Shown here: positions 39,504 through 48,623 of the stretch, one piece after another | Position numbering within the stretch: position 1 is the stretch's first letter | Layout of the letters: every line of letters starts with the position of its first letter | DNA from: Rhodobium orientis | Lineage (GTDB): Bacteria > Pseudomonadota > Alphaproteobacteria > Rhizobiales > Rhodobiaceae | Length of the DNA stretch: 64,000 nt | Direction: 5' to 3' | Assembly (NCBI RefSeq): GCF_003258835.1 | Contig: NZ_NPEV01000015.1 | Span: 21,024 to 85,023, forward strand | The notes under the pieces: generated by a model | What the model was told of the DNA's origin: nothing | Databases searched by the model: none | What the model saw: the letters and a program-made list of their open reading frames with translations, nothing else | Translations under genes and position numbers: made by a program

Positions 39504-39642
39504 CCCCTTCTCCGCGAATCATCCGTATTTGTCCGACTATGGCATCGCTTTGAGGCAGGTAAAGGGGCAGGCGCGATGGCGCGCGGTTGCGGCCGTGTGC
39601 GGCCATTCACATTCCCGTGTGTATGGAACGGTGTCGGCGCGG

Positions 39643-40239
39643 TCAGGTAATGCCGACCATCTGGCCGATCAGCTCGCTGAGGAAGAGGCCGAGCACGAAG
39701 TCGAGGGCGACGAGGCCGACGACGACAGAGGTCTGCCCGCCCAGCGCCGCCTTCGTCACCACATAGCGATAGCGCAGCACGATGCCGACGGCGATCAGCG
39801 TCAAAAGCATCATCATCTGGCCGGACGCAATGCCGAGCGCGTAGAGGATCTGCGGCAGCGCGTAAGGGACAAGGGCGATGACGCTGGTCCAGTTGCGGGC
39901 GACGATCAGCGGGATGTAGCGCTGGGAAAAGCCGAGCGGTCCGGCGATCGCAGCCGCGACGAGCGGAAAGGCGATCCAGTCGACGGCGATGCCGAGCGCG
40001 CTGACGGTAAAGAACAGGCCGTCGGGAAAGTCCGCCGCCGTCACCGGCAGCATCTCGATGCTGACGGCGCGCTGGGCGAGCAGCGTCGGGAGATAGAGCG
40101 GCAGCATCAGGAGGATCGCGCCGAAGGAGCGCCAGAACCCGTCGATGCTGACGTCGAAGGCCCGCATGCCGGCCTCCTTGCCCTTCATCAGAAGCCAGGC
40201 GCCGGTCAGCGAGCGGGCAATCTCCTCAAGCGTCAGCAT
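39643..40239 (-). CDS. Conserved multi-helix membrane protein of unknown function
   Basis: 198 residues with about five hydrophobic helices, for example FGAILLMLPLYLPTLLAQ, GLFFTVSALGIAVDWIAFPL and VVVGLVALDFVLGLFLSELI. I recognise no catalytic motif. It is 1 base overlapped with dapE (TGATG), so translation is coupled to that gene. Homologous dapE-linked membrane proteins are common in Rhizobiales, but their function is not known to me. The start follows the ATG at 40239; an upstream TTG is less likely. Confidence 0.8.
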   Translation of the reverse strand: MLTLEEIARSLTGAWLLMKGKEAGMRAFDVSIDGFWRSFGAILLMLPLYLPTLLAQRAVSIEMLPVTAADFPDGLFFTVSALGIAVDWIAFPLVAAAIAGPLGFSQRYIPLIVARNWTSVIALVPYALPQILYALGIASGQMMMLLTLIAVGIVLRYRYVVTKAALGGQTSVVVGLVALDFVLGLFLSELIGQMVGIT

Positions 40240-41435
40240 CAACGCCCGTTTCCGTTCGCCGTGGCAAAGAAGCCGTCAAGGAAGCGCTCGTAGATCGCCG
40301 ACAGCCGGTCGAGGTCGGCGGTCGGCACGCGCTCGTCGACCTGGTGCATGGTCTGGCCGACAAGGCCGAACTCCACCACCGGGCAGACATCCTTGATGAA
40401 GCGGGCGTCCGACGTGCCGCCATTGGTGGAAAGTTCCGGCCGCCGGCCGGTAACCTCGGCAATCGCATCGGACAGGGTGCGGATGAGGTCCGTTGCCTCG
40501 GTCCGAAAGACGTCGCTGACGGCCGGCTCGAAGACAAGGTCATAGCGGATGCTGTTGCCGGCCGCCGCATCGAGTTTTTCGGACAACCAGGCTTTCAGGT
40601 GCTCGGCCGTCCAGGTGTCGTTGAAGCGGATGTTGAAGCGCGCCGTCGCCCTGGCCGGAATGACGTTGAACGCGGAATTGCCGACGTCGATGGAGGTAAC
40701 CTCCAGGTTCGAGGGCTGGAAATGTTCCGTGCCGCCGTCGAGCGGCTCGCCGATCAGCGCGTCGACAAGGCGGACGATGCCGGGGATCGGATTGTCGGCG
40801 AGATGCTGGTAGGCGGCATGGCCCTGCGTGCCCGTCACCGTCAGCGTCGCCGACAGGCTGCCGCGTCGGCCGATCTTGATGGCATCGCCGAGCGTTTGCG
40901 GATTGGTCGGCTCGCCGACGATGGCCGCATCGAAGGCCTCGCCGCGCGCCGTGCACCAGTCGAGAAGCTTGCGCGTACCGTTGACGGCCGGGCCTTCCTC
41001 GTCGCCGGTGATGAGAAACGAGATCGAGCCGGCAAAGCTGTCGCCGGTCCGCTCCAGGAACCGAAGGGCGGCGGCCAGGAACGCGGCGATGCCGCCCTTC
41101 ATGTCGACGGCACCGCGCCCGAACAGCACGCCGTCGACGATCGTTCCAGCGAACGGATCGTGGCTCCAGTGCGCCGCATCGCCGACCGGTACCACGTCGG
41201 TGTGACCGGCGAAGGTGAGGTGCGGCGTGCCGCTGCCGATCCGCGCATAGAGGTTTTCCACGTCCGGCGTGCCCTCTTCGGAAAACACCATCCGGTGGAC
41301 CTCGAAGCCGGCTGCCGACAGCACGTCGTCCAGATAGGCAAGCGCGCCGCCCTCCTCGGGCGTGACTGACGGGCAGGCCAGCAAGTCGCGGGCAAGGCGG
41401 ATCGGGTCGGTCGTCGGTGCGGCGGTATCGGTCAT
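40239..41435 (-). CDS. dapE: Succinyl-diaminopimelate desuccinylase
   Basis: 398 residues of the M20 metallopeptidase family. The zinc ligands His78 and Asp111 lie in FAGHTDVVP and GAVDMKGG, with general base Glu146 in ITGDEEGP. It splits N-succinyl-LL-diaminopimelate in the lysine and murein precursor pathway, with the dapD product acting upstream. dapD lies 4 kb away on the same strand. The downstream membrane-protein gene overlaps its stop. Confidence 0.95.
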   Translation of the reverse strand: MTDTAAPTTDPIRLARDLLACPSVTPEEGGALAYLDDVLSAAGFEVHRMVFSEEGTPDVENLYARIGSGTPHLTFAGHTDVVPVGDAAHWSHDPFAGTIVDGVLFGRGAVDMKGGIAAFLAAALRFLERTGDSFAGSISFLITGDEEGPAVNGTRKLLDWCTARGEAFDAAIVGEPTNPQTLGDAIKIGRRGSLSATLTVTGTQGHAAYQHLADNPIPGIVRLVDALIGEPLDGGTEHFQPSNLEVTSIDVGNSAFNVIPARATARFNIRFNDTWTAEHLKAWLSEKLDAAAGNSIRYDLVFEPAVSDVFRTEATDLIRTLSDAIAEVTGRRPELSTNGGTSDARFIKDVCPVVEFGLVGQTMHQVDERVPTADLDRLSAIYERFLDGFFATANGNGR

Positions 41436-41728
41436 GAAGGCTCGTCGGTCTTTTTTCAGCAGATGAGCATTTAGAGCACTTGGCCCCGATATTGAAGCGA
41501 TTCCGCTGCAAGCTGCGGCCAGTCCTGCGGCGGCAAAACGTCTGGCCAGGCCGTCATTGCCGCCCGATCACCTTTGTGCACGGCCTTTGCCGTGGTTTCT
41601 CCCCCGCTTTTTCGGGGTCGGTACATCTTGCAGGTGCACGAATTGTTCGTCTTTTCGCGGTTCAATTCGCCGGTTGACCTTGCGCGGCCCGCTAACCGCC
41701 GCGGGCGCTTTGCTAGGGGGACCGCCTT
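41436..41728. other. Intergenic region between divergent dapE and Ca2+/H+ antiporter genes
   Basis: About 290 bases hold the divergent promoters. A hairpin with arms GCCCGC (41687-41692) and GCGGGC (41701-41706) lies just before the antiporter ribosome site. A minus-strand frame of about 50 codons ending at 41471 has no protein features I can support. Confidence 0.4.
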
Positions 41729-42877
41729 TTGGACGAGACGACGAACGAGACTGCTGCGCCAGCGCCCGGCACGCGGTGGGGGTCGGCGATCGCCCGCGAA
41801 TGGATGCTGGGGGCGGCGGCCATCACCTGCGGCATCTTCCTCGTCTATGGCGAAACCCTCTTTCCCGACCTGTCCGATCCTGCTTCCCTCTTCGCCCTCT
41901 CGGCCTGGCTGTTCGCCGTCGTCCTCGGCTCCGCCCTCGGCGTCGTCCGCCACGCCGAGCATGTCTCGGAGCGGCTCGGCGAGCCCTACGGCACGCTGGT
42001 GCTGACCCTCGCCATCGCTGCCATCGAGGTCATGAGCATCACTGCGGTGATGATGCATGGCGACAACAATCCGACCCTCGTCCGCGACACCCTCTTTTCG
42101 GTCACCATGATCTTCATGGCCGGCATGGTCGGCATCTCCCTGCTTCTCGGCGCCATCCGCCACCGCGAACAGAGCTTCAGCCTGCAGGGCGCCAACGCCT
42201 ATCTCGGGCTGATCGTGCCGCTGGCCGTCTTCAGCCTCGTCCTGCCGGACTTCACCCGCTCCACCTCCGGCCCGACCCTGACGCCCGCGCAGCAGCTCAT
42301 GGTCGGCGCCATGGCCGCCGGGCTTTACATTGTCTTTCTCTTTATCCAGACCGGCAGGCACCGGGATTATTTCGCCCAGCCGGAGCCCGACGGCGACGGC
42401 CACGGCGCCGAGGGACATGTGTCGCCGCCGCTGCTGCCGCACGTCATCCTGCTGCTCGCCTATGTCGTGCCAGTCGTCTTCCTCGTCGAACAGCTTGCCC
42501 GGCCGATCGACTACGTGATCGAGACCGCCGGCGCGCCGCACATCATCGGCGGCGTCATCGTCGCCATCCTGGTCACCACACCGGAGGCCATCGGCGGCGT
42601 CAAGGCGGCGCTCCGCAACCGTTTGCAGATCTCGGTCAACGTCTTCCTCGGCTCGGTGCTGGCGACCATCGGTCTGACCGTTCCGATCATGCTGGTGGTG
42701 TCCAACCTGATCGGCCTCGATCTGGTGCTCGGCCTGCAGTCGACGGAGATGGTGATGCTGCTCCTGGTGCTGGCGGTCAACGTCATCACCTTTTCCAGCG
42801 GCCGCACCAACCTTCTGCAGGGCGCCGTCCATCTGCTGCTGTTCCTGGCCTTCCTGTTTCTCCTCTTCCAGAACTGA
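41729..42877 (+). CDS. Calcium/proton antiporter (ChaA/CaCA family)
   Basis: 382 residues with about eleven hydrophobic helices and the two alpha-repeat motifs of cation/Ca2+ exchangers: LTLAIAAIEVMSITAVMM and VAILVTTPEAIGGVKAAL, each with the acidic residue that binds the cation. A short acidic/His loop (EPDGDGHGAEGH) joins the two halves. It exports Ca2+ (or Na+/K+) in exchange for protons at the inner membrane. The probable start is TTG with AGGGGG eight bases before it, because the next ATG would remove part of the first helix region. Confidence 0.87.
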   Translation: MDETTNETAAPAPGTRWGSAIAREWMLGAAAITCGIFLVYGETLFPDLSDPASLFALSAWLFAVVLGSALGVVRHAEHVSERLGEPYGTLVLTLAIAAIEVMSITAVMMHGDNNPTLVRDTLFSVTMIFMAGMVGISLLLGAIRHREQSFSLQGANAYLGLIVPLAVFSLVLPDFTRSTSGPTLTPAQQLMVGAMAAGLYIVFLFIQTGRHRDYFAQPEPDGDGHGAEGHVSPPLLPHVILLLAYVVPVVFLVEQLARPIDYVIETAGAPHIIGGVIVAILVTTPEAIGGVKAALRNRLQISVNVFLGSVLATIGLTVPIMLVVSNLIGLDLVLGLQSTEMVMLLLVLAVNVITFSSGRTNLLQGAVHLLLFLAFLFLLFQN

Positions 42878-42990
42878 AAACGCCTTTCGAAACCGTTTGT
42901 TGAGGCCTTGGCGATAGGGTGTCGGCATATTTTGCGCGTCGCACGGATGCCGGTGCGACAGGAATTCGAGTCAAGGCCAGGGGGCATCGC

Positions 42991-44127
42991 ATGACCGTTT
43001 CTTTTTCCCGACATTTCGGGCTCCTCGCCGCGCTCGCCATGGGGTTGGCGATCGCCTTTGCCGGCACTGGGGTCCGCGCCCAGGACAGCGGTGATGCGAC
43101 CGCCGTCGCGCCGGAAGCGGGCAAGGAAGTCCGCGTCGGCTACCGCGTCAGCGCGCCCTTCGTCATGCGCGACGGCGAGGGCAAGCTCGGCGGCATGGCG
43201 GTCCAGCTCTGGGAAAAGATCGCCGAAGAGCTCGGCTACACGGTGACCTATGCCGAATACCCGCATATTCCGGAACTCCTGAAGGCGGCCGAGACCGGCG
43301 AGATCGACGTTGCCGTCGGCGGCATATCGATCACCGAGGACCGCGCCAAGCACGTCGATTTCACCCAGCCCTGGTTCGATGCCGGCCTCAGGGTGATGGT
43401 CGACGAGAGCGGCACCACCTCGTTTGGCGATATCTGGACCGGCCTTGCCGATGCCGGCTACCTGAAATCCTATGGTTGGCTGGTCCTCATCATCATCCTG
43501 TCGACCATCGGCCTCACCCTCTTCGACCGCCGTTTCGACAAGAACTTTACCAAGAGCTGGCGTGAGGGCGTCGCGGCGAGCTTCTATTCCGTCATGCTGG
43601 TCGTCACCAAGGGGTCCTTGCCGAGCCGCTCCAGCCTGTTCGGGTGGATGGGCAAGATCTTTTCCGCCTTCTGGCTTGTGATCGGCATCGCCGTCTTTGC
43701 CTACATCACCTCCTCGGTCACCAGCGTCATGACCAGCCTCGCCATCGAGGGCGGCATCACCGGCCCGGACGATCTCAACGGTCACCCCATCGCCGTCTTC
43801 ACCGGCAGCATCGGCGAGGAGGTGATGCGCAACGAGGGCATCGACACGCGCGGCTATGACGATGTCGATGCCGCGGTCGAAGCGCTGCGCGCAAACGACG
43901 TCGACGCCATCGTCGCCGATGCCGCCGTGCTGGAATACTACAAGCGCCAGAATCCGGGCCACGGCCTCGACGTCGTCGGCCGCATCTTCCATCCGGACAA
44001 GTTCGGCTACGCCTTGCCCTACAAGGATAGCTCGCTGATCTTCCCGGTGACGGTGACCTTGCTGAAGCTCCAGGAAGACGGTTTCGTCGACCAGCTCGAA
44101 AAGCAGTATTTCGGCGACGAGCGGTGA
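42991..44127 (+). CDS. Ionotropic glutamate receptor-like channel (GluR0 type): split SBP_3 ligand domain with M1-P-M2 pore
   Basis: 378 residues. A signal peptide (1-30) is followed by lobe S1 of a SBP_bac_3 amino-acid-binding domain (45-140; ITEDRAKHVDFTQPW, ligand-type Arg118). A membrane helix (162-178), a re-entrant loop (about 189-213) and a second helix (221-247) come next, then lobe S2 (253-375; VADAAVLEYY with Asp310). This interrupted binding domain is the topology of GluR0 and eukaryotic glutamate receptors. The loop reads VVTKGSLPSR instead of the K+ filter TVGYGD, so ion selectivity is unclear. No permease genes are adjacent; a cation antiporter is. The ATG is preceded by AGGGGG. 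Confidence 0.85.
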   Translation: MTVSFSRHFGLLAALAMGLAIAFAGTGVRAQDSGDATAVAPEAGKEVRVGYRVSAPFVMRDGEGKLGGMAVQLWEKIAEELGYTVTYAEYPHIPELLKAAETGEIDVAVGGISITEDRAKHVDFTQPWFDAGLRVMVDESGTTSFGDIWTGLADAGYLKSYGWLVLIIILSTIGLTLFDRRFDKNFTKSWREGVAASFYSVMLVVTKGSLPSRSSLFGWMGKIFSAFWLVIGIAVFAYITSSVTSVMTSLAIEGGITGPDDLNGHPIAVFTGSIGEEVMRNEGIDTRGYDDVDAAVEALRANDVDAIVADAAVLEYYKRQNPGHGLDVVGRIFHPDKFGYALPYKDSSLIFPVTVTLLKLQEDGFVDQLEKQYFGDER

Positions 44128-44198
44128 TCGGCGGGCGGTGCGGAACGGCTCGCAAGCCGGTCGTTTACGGCGCCGCCAGACATGCTATGTAAGGCCGC

Positions 44199-44606
44199 AT
44201 GACGACTGCGGCATCACACCGGCAAGGAACGCCTATTAACCTGTTCCGTGCATTGCGGGAATTGCGGGGCCCGCTGGCCGCGCTCTCGCTGTTGATGTTC
44301 GTCGTCAACGTCTCCTTTGCCGGCGGCGTCGAGATCGTTTTCCATGACGGTACGGGCGGCTTCAGGCTGGTCACCTGCCTGCATCCGGACGGCCACAGGA
44401 TCGACGGCGACAGCAGCGCCAGCGCCGTCACCGACTGCCTGACCTGCTGCCTCGGCGTTGCCAAGGCGATGGCCGTGCCCGACGCGCCGGCCGAGCTCTT
44501 GCGGACCATCGGCTACCTCGCCTCCGCGCCGCCTGCCGAAACGAACCCTGCCGATCCGGCGGCGGTACGGCACCGCTCGATCCGCGCGCCCCCTGTCCTC
44601 TCCTGA
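44199..44606 (+). CDS. Small membrane-anchored Cys/His protein (DUF2946-like), possibly copper related
   Basis: 135 residues with one hydrophobic helix (LAALSLLMFVVNVSFAGGVEI, about 27-45), a CLHPDG segment and then a cluster TDCLTCCLG. The arrangement of an N-terminal anchor and Cys/His residues resembles DUF2946 proteins, which often accompany copper genes. The tail is Pro/Ala rich. It lies 80 bases upstream of a PCuAC copper chaperone gene on the same strand, which supports a role in metal handling in the periplasm. Function unproven. Confidence 0.6.
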   Translation: MTTAASHRQGTPINLFRALRELRGPLAALSLLMFVVNVSFAGGVEIVFHDGTGGFRLVTCLHPDGHRIDGDSSASAVTDCLTCCLGVAKAMAVPDAPAELLRTIGYLASAPPAETNPADPAAVRHRSIRAPPVLS

Positions 44607-44686
44607 GACCCGTGAACCGATCGGGCCGGCCCGGCCAATGGTGGCCGCCGGTTGCCCGCTGCCTTGAACGAACAGGAGAAGACCCG

Positions 44687-45247
44687 ATGCCCCGACTTTC
44701 CGCGATCCTTGCCGCCGCGACGCTTGGCCTTGCCGCCGCAACCTTTGCCCCGGCCGCCTATGCCGACGACCATGCCATGATGATGGAGGGCGGCTCGGCC
44801 ACCATCGGCGATCTGCAACTGACCGGCGCCTGGACCCGCGCCACGCCGCCCGCCGCCCGCGCCGGCGGCGGCTACCTTAAGATCACCAATAACGGGTCCA
44901 AGACCGACTATCTGGTCTCCGGCTCGGTCGACTTCGCCGAGCGGGTGGAAATCCACGAAATGTCGGTGATCAACGACGTCATGAAGATGCGCCACCTGGA
45001 AGACGGCCTGCCGGTCCCGCCCGGCGAGACCGTGGCGCTGGAGCCCGGCAGCTACCACGTCATGTTCATGGGAATGACCGAGCCGTTGACCGAAGGCAAG
45101 GCCGTCGACGTCACGCTGACCTTCAAGAACGCCGGCGACGTCACCATCAAGATGCCGGTCGCCAAGGTCGGTGCGCGCTCGCTCGCCGGCGACGGAGGCG
45201 GCATGATGCACGACCACGGCAACATGGACATGCAAAAGAGCGAGTAG
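44687..45247 (+). CDS. Periplasmic copper chaperone PCu(A)C
   Basis: 186 residues. A signal peptide ends near AAYA (about 26). The PCuAC fold shows the copper ligands in VEIHEM, VMKMR and SYHVMFMG, that is His90, Met101, His124 and Met126, with spacing close to the H-X10-M-X21-H-X-M consensus. An extra Met/His tail (GGGMMHDHGNMDM) may give a second copper site. It delivers Cu(I) to the CuA site of cytochrome c oxidase. AGGAG lies before the ATG; a longer frame upstream lacks support. Confidence 0.92.
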   Translation: MPRLSAILAAATLGLAAATFAPAAYADDHAMMMEGGSATIGDLQLTGAWTRATPPAARAGGGYLKITNNGSKTDYLVSGSVDFAERVEIHEMSVINDVMKMRHLEDGLPVPPGETVALEPGSYHVMFMGMTEPLTEGKAVDVTLTFKNAGDVTIKMPVAKVGARSLAGDGGGMMHDHGNMDMQKSE

Positions 45248-45335
45248 GCGCGCTCTTATCTGATCTCGGACACAAGTGCGACTTGCGCCGCCGCAAAACG
45301 GCGGCGCCTTTCGCCAGGAGCCACCGTCCATTGGC

Positions 45336-45722
45336 TCAGTCGGGAAGATTCGCCCGCTTGCCGTAGGCGTTTGGCCCCTTTTCGCCCGGCACCACGCCGA
45401 GGAAGATCGCCGTCAGGATATTGACGAAGGGCACGAAGGCGAGCAGCGCGACGAAGCCCGTCAGCCCGTAATCGTGCGCGCGCTTGGCCATCAGCGCGAT
45501 CTCCGCCCAGATCATCGGAATGACCGCAAAGGGCAGGATGACGCCGACCGTTGCTTGCGTCTCCGGATAGCGCATCGCGGTGCCGAGCAGGATCAGCATG
45601 ACCATGTTGAGCAGGAGAATGCCGAGCCAGTAGGGCTCGCGCGAAATCCGCCCGTCGATGCCAAAAAACAGCCAGAGGACGCCGCGCATCTTCGGCAGGC
45701 CGCTGCCGGGTCCGGTGCTCAT
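45336..45722 (-). CDS. DUF805 domain inner-membrane protein
   Basis: 128 residues with four hydrophobic helices and the DUF805 pattern: FFGIDGRISREPYWLGILLL, MAKRAHDYGLTGF and the C-terminal VVPGEKGPNAYG. The family is widespread, and its function is unknown. It follows dapD by about 60 bases on the same strand and converges with the PCuAC gene. Confidence 0.85.
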   Translation of the reverse strand: MSTGPGSGLPKMRGVLWLFFGIDGRISREPYWLGILLLNMVMLILLGTAMRYPETQATVGVILPFAVIPMIWAEIALMAKRAHDYGLTGFVALLAFVPFVNILTAIFLGVVPGEKGPNAYGKRANLPD

Positions 45723-45784
45723 GGCCGCGCCTCCGCCGCCATTCGCTTTCTGAGGCCGCAATATTCCGTCGTTCGGTTCGCCAT

Positions 45785-46642
45785 TCAGTCGCGCAAGAGC
45801 TCGTTGATGGAGGTCTTGGAGCGCGTCTTCTCGTCCACATGCTTGACGATGACTGCGCAGTAAAGGCTCGGCCCCGGATCGCCGTTCGGAAAGGGCTTGC
45901 CGGGCATGGAGCCGGAGACGACGACGGAGTAGGGCGGCACCCGGCCCATATGGACCTCGCCGGTCTCGCGGTCGACGATCTTGGTCGAGGCGCCGATGAA
46001 GACGCCCATGGAGATGACCGAGCCCTCGCCGACGATGACGCCCTCGACGACTTCGGAGCGCGCGCCGATGAAGCAATTGTCCTCGATGATGGTCGGGCCG
46101 GCCTGCAGCGGCTCCAGCACGCCGCCGATGCCGGCGCCGCCGGAAAGATGCACGTTCTTGCCGATCTGGGCGCAGGAGCCGACGGTCGCCCAGGTGTCGA
46201 CCATGGTGCCCTCGTCCACATAGGCGCCGAGATTGACGAAGCTCGGCATCAGGACGACGCCCGGCGCCACGAAGGCGGAACGGCGCACGGTGCAGTTCGG
46301 CACCGCGCGAAACCCCGCATTCTCGAAATCCATCGCCCGCCAGCCGTCGAACTTGGAGGGGACCTTGTCCCACCAGGCGGCATCGCCCGGGCCGCCCTTG
46401 ATGACCTCCATCGGATAGAGCCGGAACGACAAAAGCACGGCCTTCTTGGCCCACTGGTTGACGACCCAGTCGCCGTCCTTTTTCTCCGCCACCCGGATCC
46501 GGCCCTTGTCGAGGAGGTCGAGCGCGGTGTCGACGGCCTCGCGCACCTCGCCCCTGGTCGATGTGCCGATCGTCTCACGGTCGTCGAATGCGGCGTCGAT
46601 AATGCCGGCAAGCGCGGCGATGTCCGTGTTGAGGTGGTTCAT
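45785..46642 (-). CDS. dapD: 2,3,4,5-tetrahydropyridine-2,6-dicarboxylate N-succinyltransferase
   Basis: 285 residues. The C-terminal two thirds form a left-handed beta helix with hexapeptide repeats ([39 protein letters not shown]). The N-terminal domain begins with the family start, here [19 protein letters not shown]. It succinylates tetrahydrodipicolinate in the succinylase branch of diaminopimelate synthesis, matching the dapE gene nearby. Confidence 0.95.
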   Translation of the reverse strand: MNHLNTDIAALAGIIDAAFDDRETIGTSTRGEVREAVDTALDLLDKGRIRVAEKKDGDWVVNQWAKKAVLLSFRLYPMEVIKGGPGDAAWWDKVPSKFDGWRAMDFENAGFRAVPNCTVRRSAFVAPGVVLMPSFVNLGAYVDEGTMVDTWATVGSCAQIGKNVHLSGGAGIGGVLEPLQAGPTIIEDNCFIGARSEVVEGVIVGEGSVISMGVFIGASTKIVDRETGEVHMGRVPPYSVVVSGSMPGKPFPNGDPGPSLYCAVIVKHVDEKTRSKTSINELLRD

Positions 46643-46858
46643 TGCGTACGGGCTCCGGTCGTCTCTAAAGGGCGGGGGTCACCCCGGTTGTCCGTTTTGA
46701 AGCGCGGACGATAGCCGCGGCCGGGGCGGAGTGCAATGCGGCCCCGTCGCCCTCGATGCGGCAGCCTTGCGCGCGCCCTTGCACTCGCGCCGCGAAACGC
46801 CTACCGGAAGGGGCCGGGGCCGCGGGAGGTCTGACGGCGCGACAAGGGGAGATGCGCG

Positions 46859-47701
46859 ATGCAAGATGGCGAAGGCCGCCGGTCCGGCCAGGGCTTTCCG
46901 AGTGCGGTCCAGGACCGCGAGGCCTGGGAGCGCACGCCCGACACGCCGCAGACCCTGTCGCCCGCCTATCGGCTCGCCTTCGATGATCCGGATTTCCTGC
47001 TGCGCCCGGAACTGCGGCCGATGCGCCTGCAACTGGAGCTCCTGAAGCCGGAGATCATCCTGCGCGAGCGCGGCATCGATTCGACCATCGTCATCTTCGG
47101 CTCGGCCCGCATCGCGCCGCCGGGCGGCGAGCCGATCGTCGATGCCGCGCCGGAGGTCCTTGAAAAGCTGGCCGCAAAGCAGCGCTATTACGACGAGGCC
47201 CGCAAGCTGGCCCGGCTCGCCTCCCAGGAATCGATGAAGCATTACGGGCGCGAATTCGTCGTCTGCTCCGGCGGCGGTCCCGGCATCATGGAGGCCGCCA
47301 ACCGCGGCGCGGCGGAAATCGGCGCGCCTTCCATCGGCCTCAACATCGTGCTGCCCCACGAGCAGGCGCCGAACGCGTATATCAGCCCGGCGCTGTCGTT
47401 CCAGTTCCACTACTTCGCCGTCCGCAAGATGCATTTTCTCCTGCGGGCCAAGGCGCTCGCCTGCTTTCCCGGCGGCTTCGGCACCTTCGACGAGCTGTTC
47501 GAGGCACTCTGCCTGATCCAGACCGGCAAGGTCGAGCCGATGCCGATCCTGCTCTTCGGCGAGGACTACTGGCGCCGGGTGATCGATTTCGAGGCGCTGG
47601 TGGAAGAGGGCACGATCGCCGCCCGCGACCTCAACCTCTTCTCCTACGTCGAGACGGCCGAGGACGGCTGGAAGATGATCAAGGATCACTACGGCATGTG
47701 A
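46859..47701 (+). CDS. LOG family protein (TIGR00730, cytokinin riboside 5'-monophosphate phosphoribohydrolase-like)
   Basis: 280 residues. The Rossmann-like LOG domain has SGGGPGIMEAANRGA and the signature PGGFGTFDELFE (about 200-212), found in enzymes that split nucleoside 5'-monophosphates into base and ribose 5-phosphate. The N-terminal 70 residues are an extra segment seen in proteobacterial members. It might act in purine salvage rather than in cytokinin production. It starts with ATG after GGGGAG and converges with the pyrimidine nucleotidase gene. Confidence 0.88.
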   Translation: MQDGEGRRSGQGFPSAVQDREAWERTPDTPQTLSPAYRLAFDDPDFLLRPELRPMRLQLELLKPEIILRERGIDSTIVIFGSARIAPPGGEPIVDAAPEVLEKLAAKQRYYDEARKLARLASQESMKHYGREFVVCSGGGPGIMEAANRGAAEIGAPSIGLNIVLPHEQAPNAYISPALSFQFHYFAVRKMHFLLRAKALACFPGGFGTFDELFEALCLIQTGKVEPMPILLFGEDYWRRVIDFEALVEEGTIAARDLNLFSYVETAEDGWKMIKDHYGM

Positions 47702-47716
47702 GGCCGGTGTCGTCCG

Positions 47717-48436
47717 TCACTCCGGCCGGCCGATCTCAGCCAGGATTTCGCCGAGGAACTCCGCCAGCCCGTCCGCGATGAACTCGATATGCGGGTCGGC
47801 CGAGCCTTCCAGTTCCCAGCTTTCCCGGAACACCTCGCGGGTGCCACGCGGCACGATGAGCACGGTGCGCATGCCGAGGTCGTGCGGCACGGTGAGGTTG
47901 CGCGGCAAATCCTCGAACATCGCCGCCTTCGTCGGATCGATGCTGTTGAGGGTCAGGAACCGGTCATAGGTCTCTGCATGCGGCTTGGGCAGGTGGTCGG
48001 CCGCGACGATGTCGAAGATGTCCTCGAAATGGCCGGTGATACCGAGCCGGTTCGCCACCTTTTCCGCGTGGCTGACGGTGCCGTTGGTCATGATGAACTT
48101 GCGGCCCGGCAGCCGGTCGATGGCGTCGCCCAGCTCCGGGTCCGGCTGCACCGCGGAATGGTCGATGTCGTGGACGTATTTCAGGAATTCCTCCGGCGAG
48201 ACGCCGTGTTCCAGCATCAGGCCGCGCAGGGTGGTGCCGTAGCGCCGGTAGTAGTCCTTCTGCAGCCGATGCGCCTCGTCCGGGCCGGAGCCGGTCAGCC
48301 GCTGCACGAAATCGCGCATGCGCACATCGACCTGGGCAAAGAGGTTGATGTGTTCCGGATAGAGCGTGTTGTCGAGGTCGAAGATCCAGGTGTCGACGTC
48401 GCAAAACGCATCGAGGGAACGCAGGTGCTGGCGCAA
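47717..48436 (-). CDS. Pyrimidine 5'-nucleotidase (HAD superfamily)
   Basis: 239 residues. Motif I WIFDLDNTLYP carries the two catalytic Asp, motif II is FIMTNGT, and motif IV is MFEDLPRNLTVP; together these match the SDT1-like pyrimidine 5'-nucleotidase subfamily (HAD-IA). It removes phosphate from UMP or CMP. The only start that keeps motif I is a TTG at 48436; no in-frame ATG lies upstream of motif I. It sits downstream of argB on the same strand, as in many rhizobia. Confidence 0.85.
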   Translation of the reverse strand: MRQHLRSLDAFCDVDTWIFDLDNTLYPEHINLFAQVDVRMRDFVQRLTGSGPDEAHRLQKDYYRRYGTTLRGLMLEHGVSPEEFLKYVHDIDHSAVQPDPELGDAIDRLPGRKFIMTNGTVSHAEKVANRLGITGHFEDIFDIVAADHLPKPHAETYDRFLTLNSIDPTKAAMFEDLPRNLTVPHDLGMRTVLIVPRGTREVFRESWELEGSADPHIEFIADGLAEFLGEILAEIGRPE

Positions 48437-48560
48437 GACGGTGCTCTGATCGGGGAAAGGGCTGCTGCCGGGAACCTATAGCGCCCGGCGGCAAACGCAA
48501 CAGGCTCCGGCAACCGGCTCGCGGATCATCCTGGTCATGATGGGCCGCCATCGTGACCAG

Positions 48561-48620
48561 GCAAGCGCGAACGCGCGCCGGCGCCGATGCGCCGTAAGCC
48601 TGCGTGGCGCCTGAACGCTA
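48561..48620. repeat. Repeat unit downstream of argB (copy 1 of a flanking pair)
   Basis: This 60-base unit starts GCAAGCGCGAACGCGCGCC and ends TGAACGCTA. A nearly identical copy occurs at 49760-49820, on the other side of argB. Each contains a hairpin GGCGC-N4-GCGCC whose loop differs between copies (CGAT versus CGTT). Confidence 0.75.
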
Positions 48621-48623
48621 AAT

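Noticed and set aside
41471..41640. Minus-strand frame of about 50 codons between dapE and the antiporter
   Set aside because: No ribosome binding site or homology that I recognise; kept as intergenic.
44199..44606. Small Cys/His protein as a proven copper protein
   Set aside because: The Cys cluster and neighbour are suggestive, but the family match is weak; kept as tentative.
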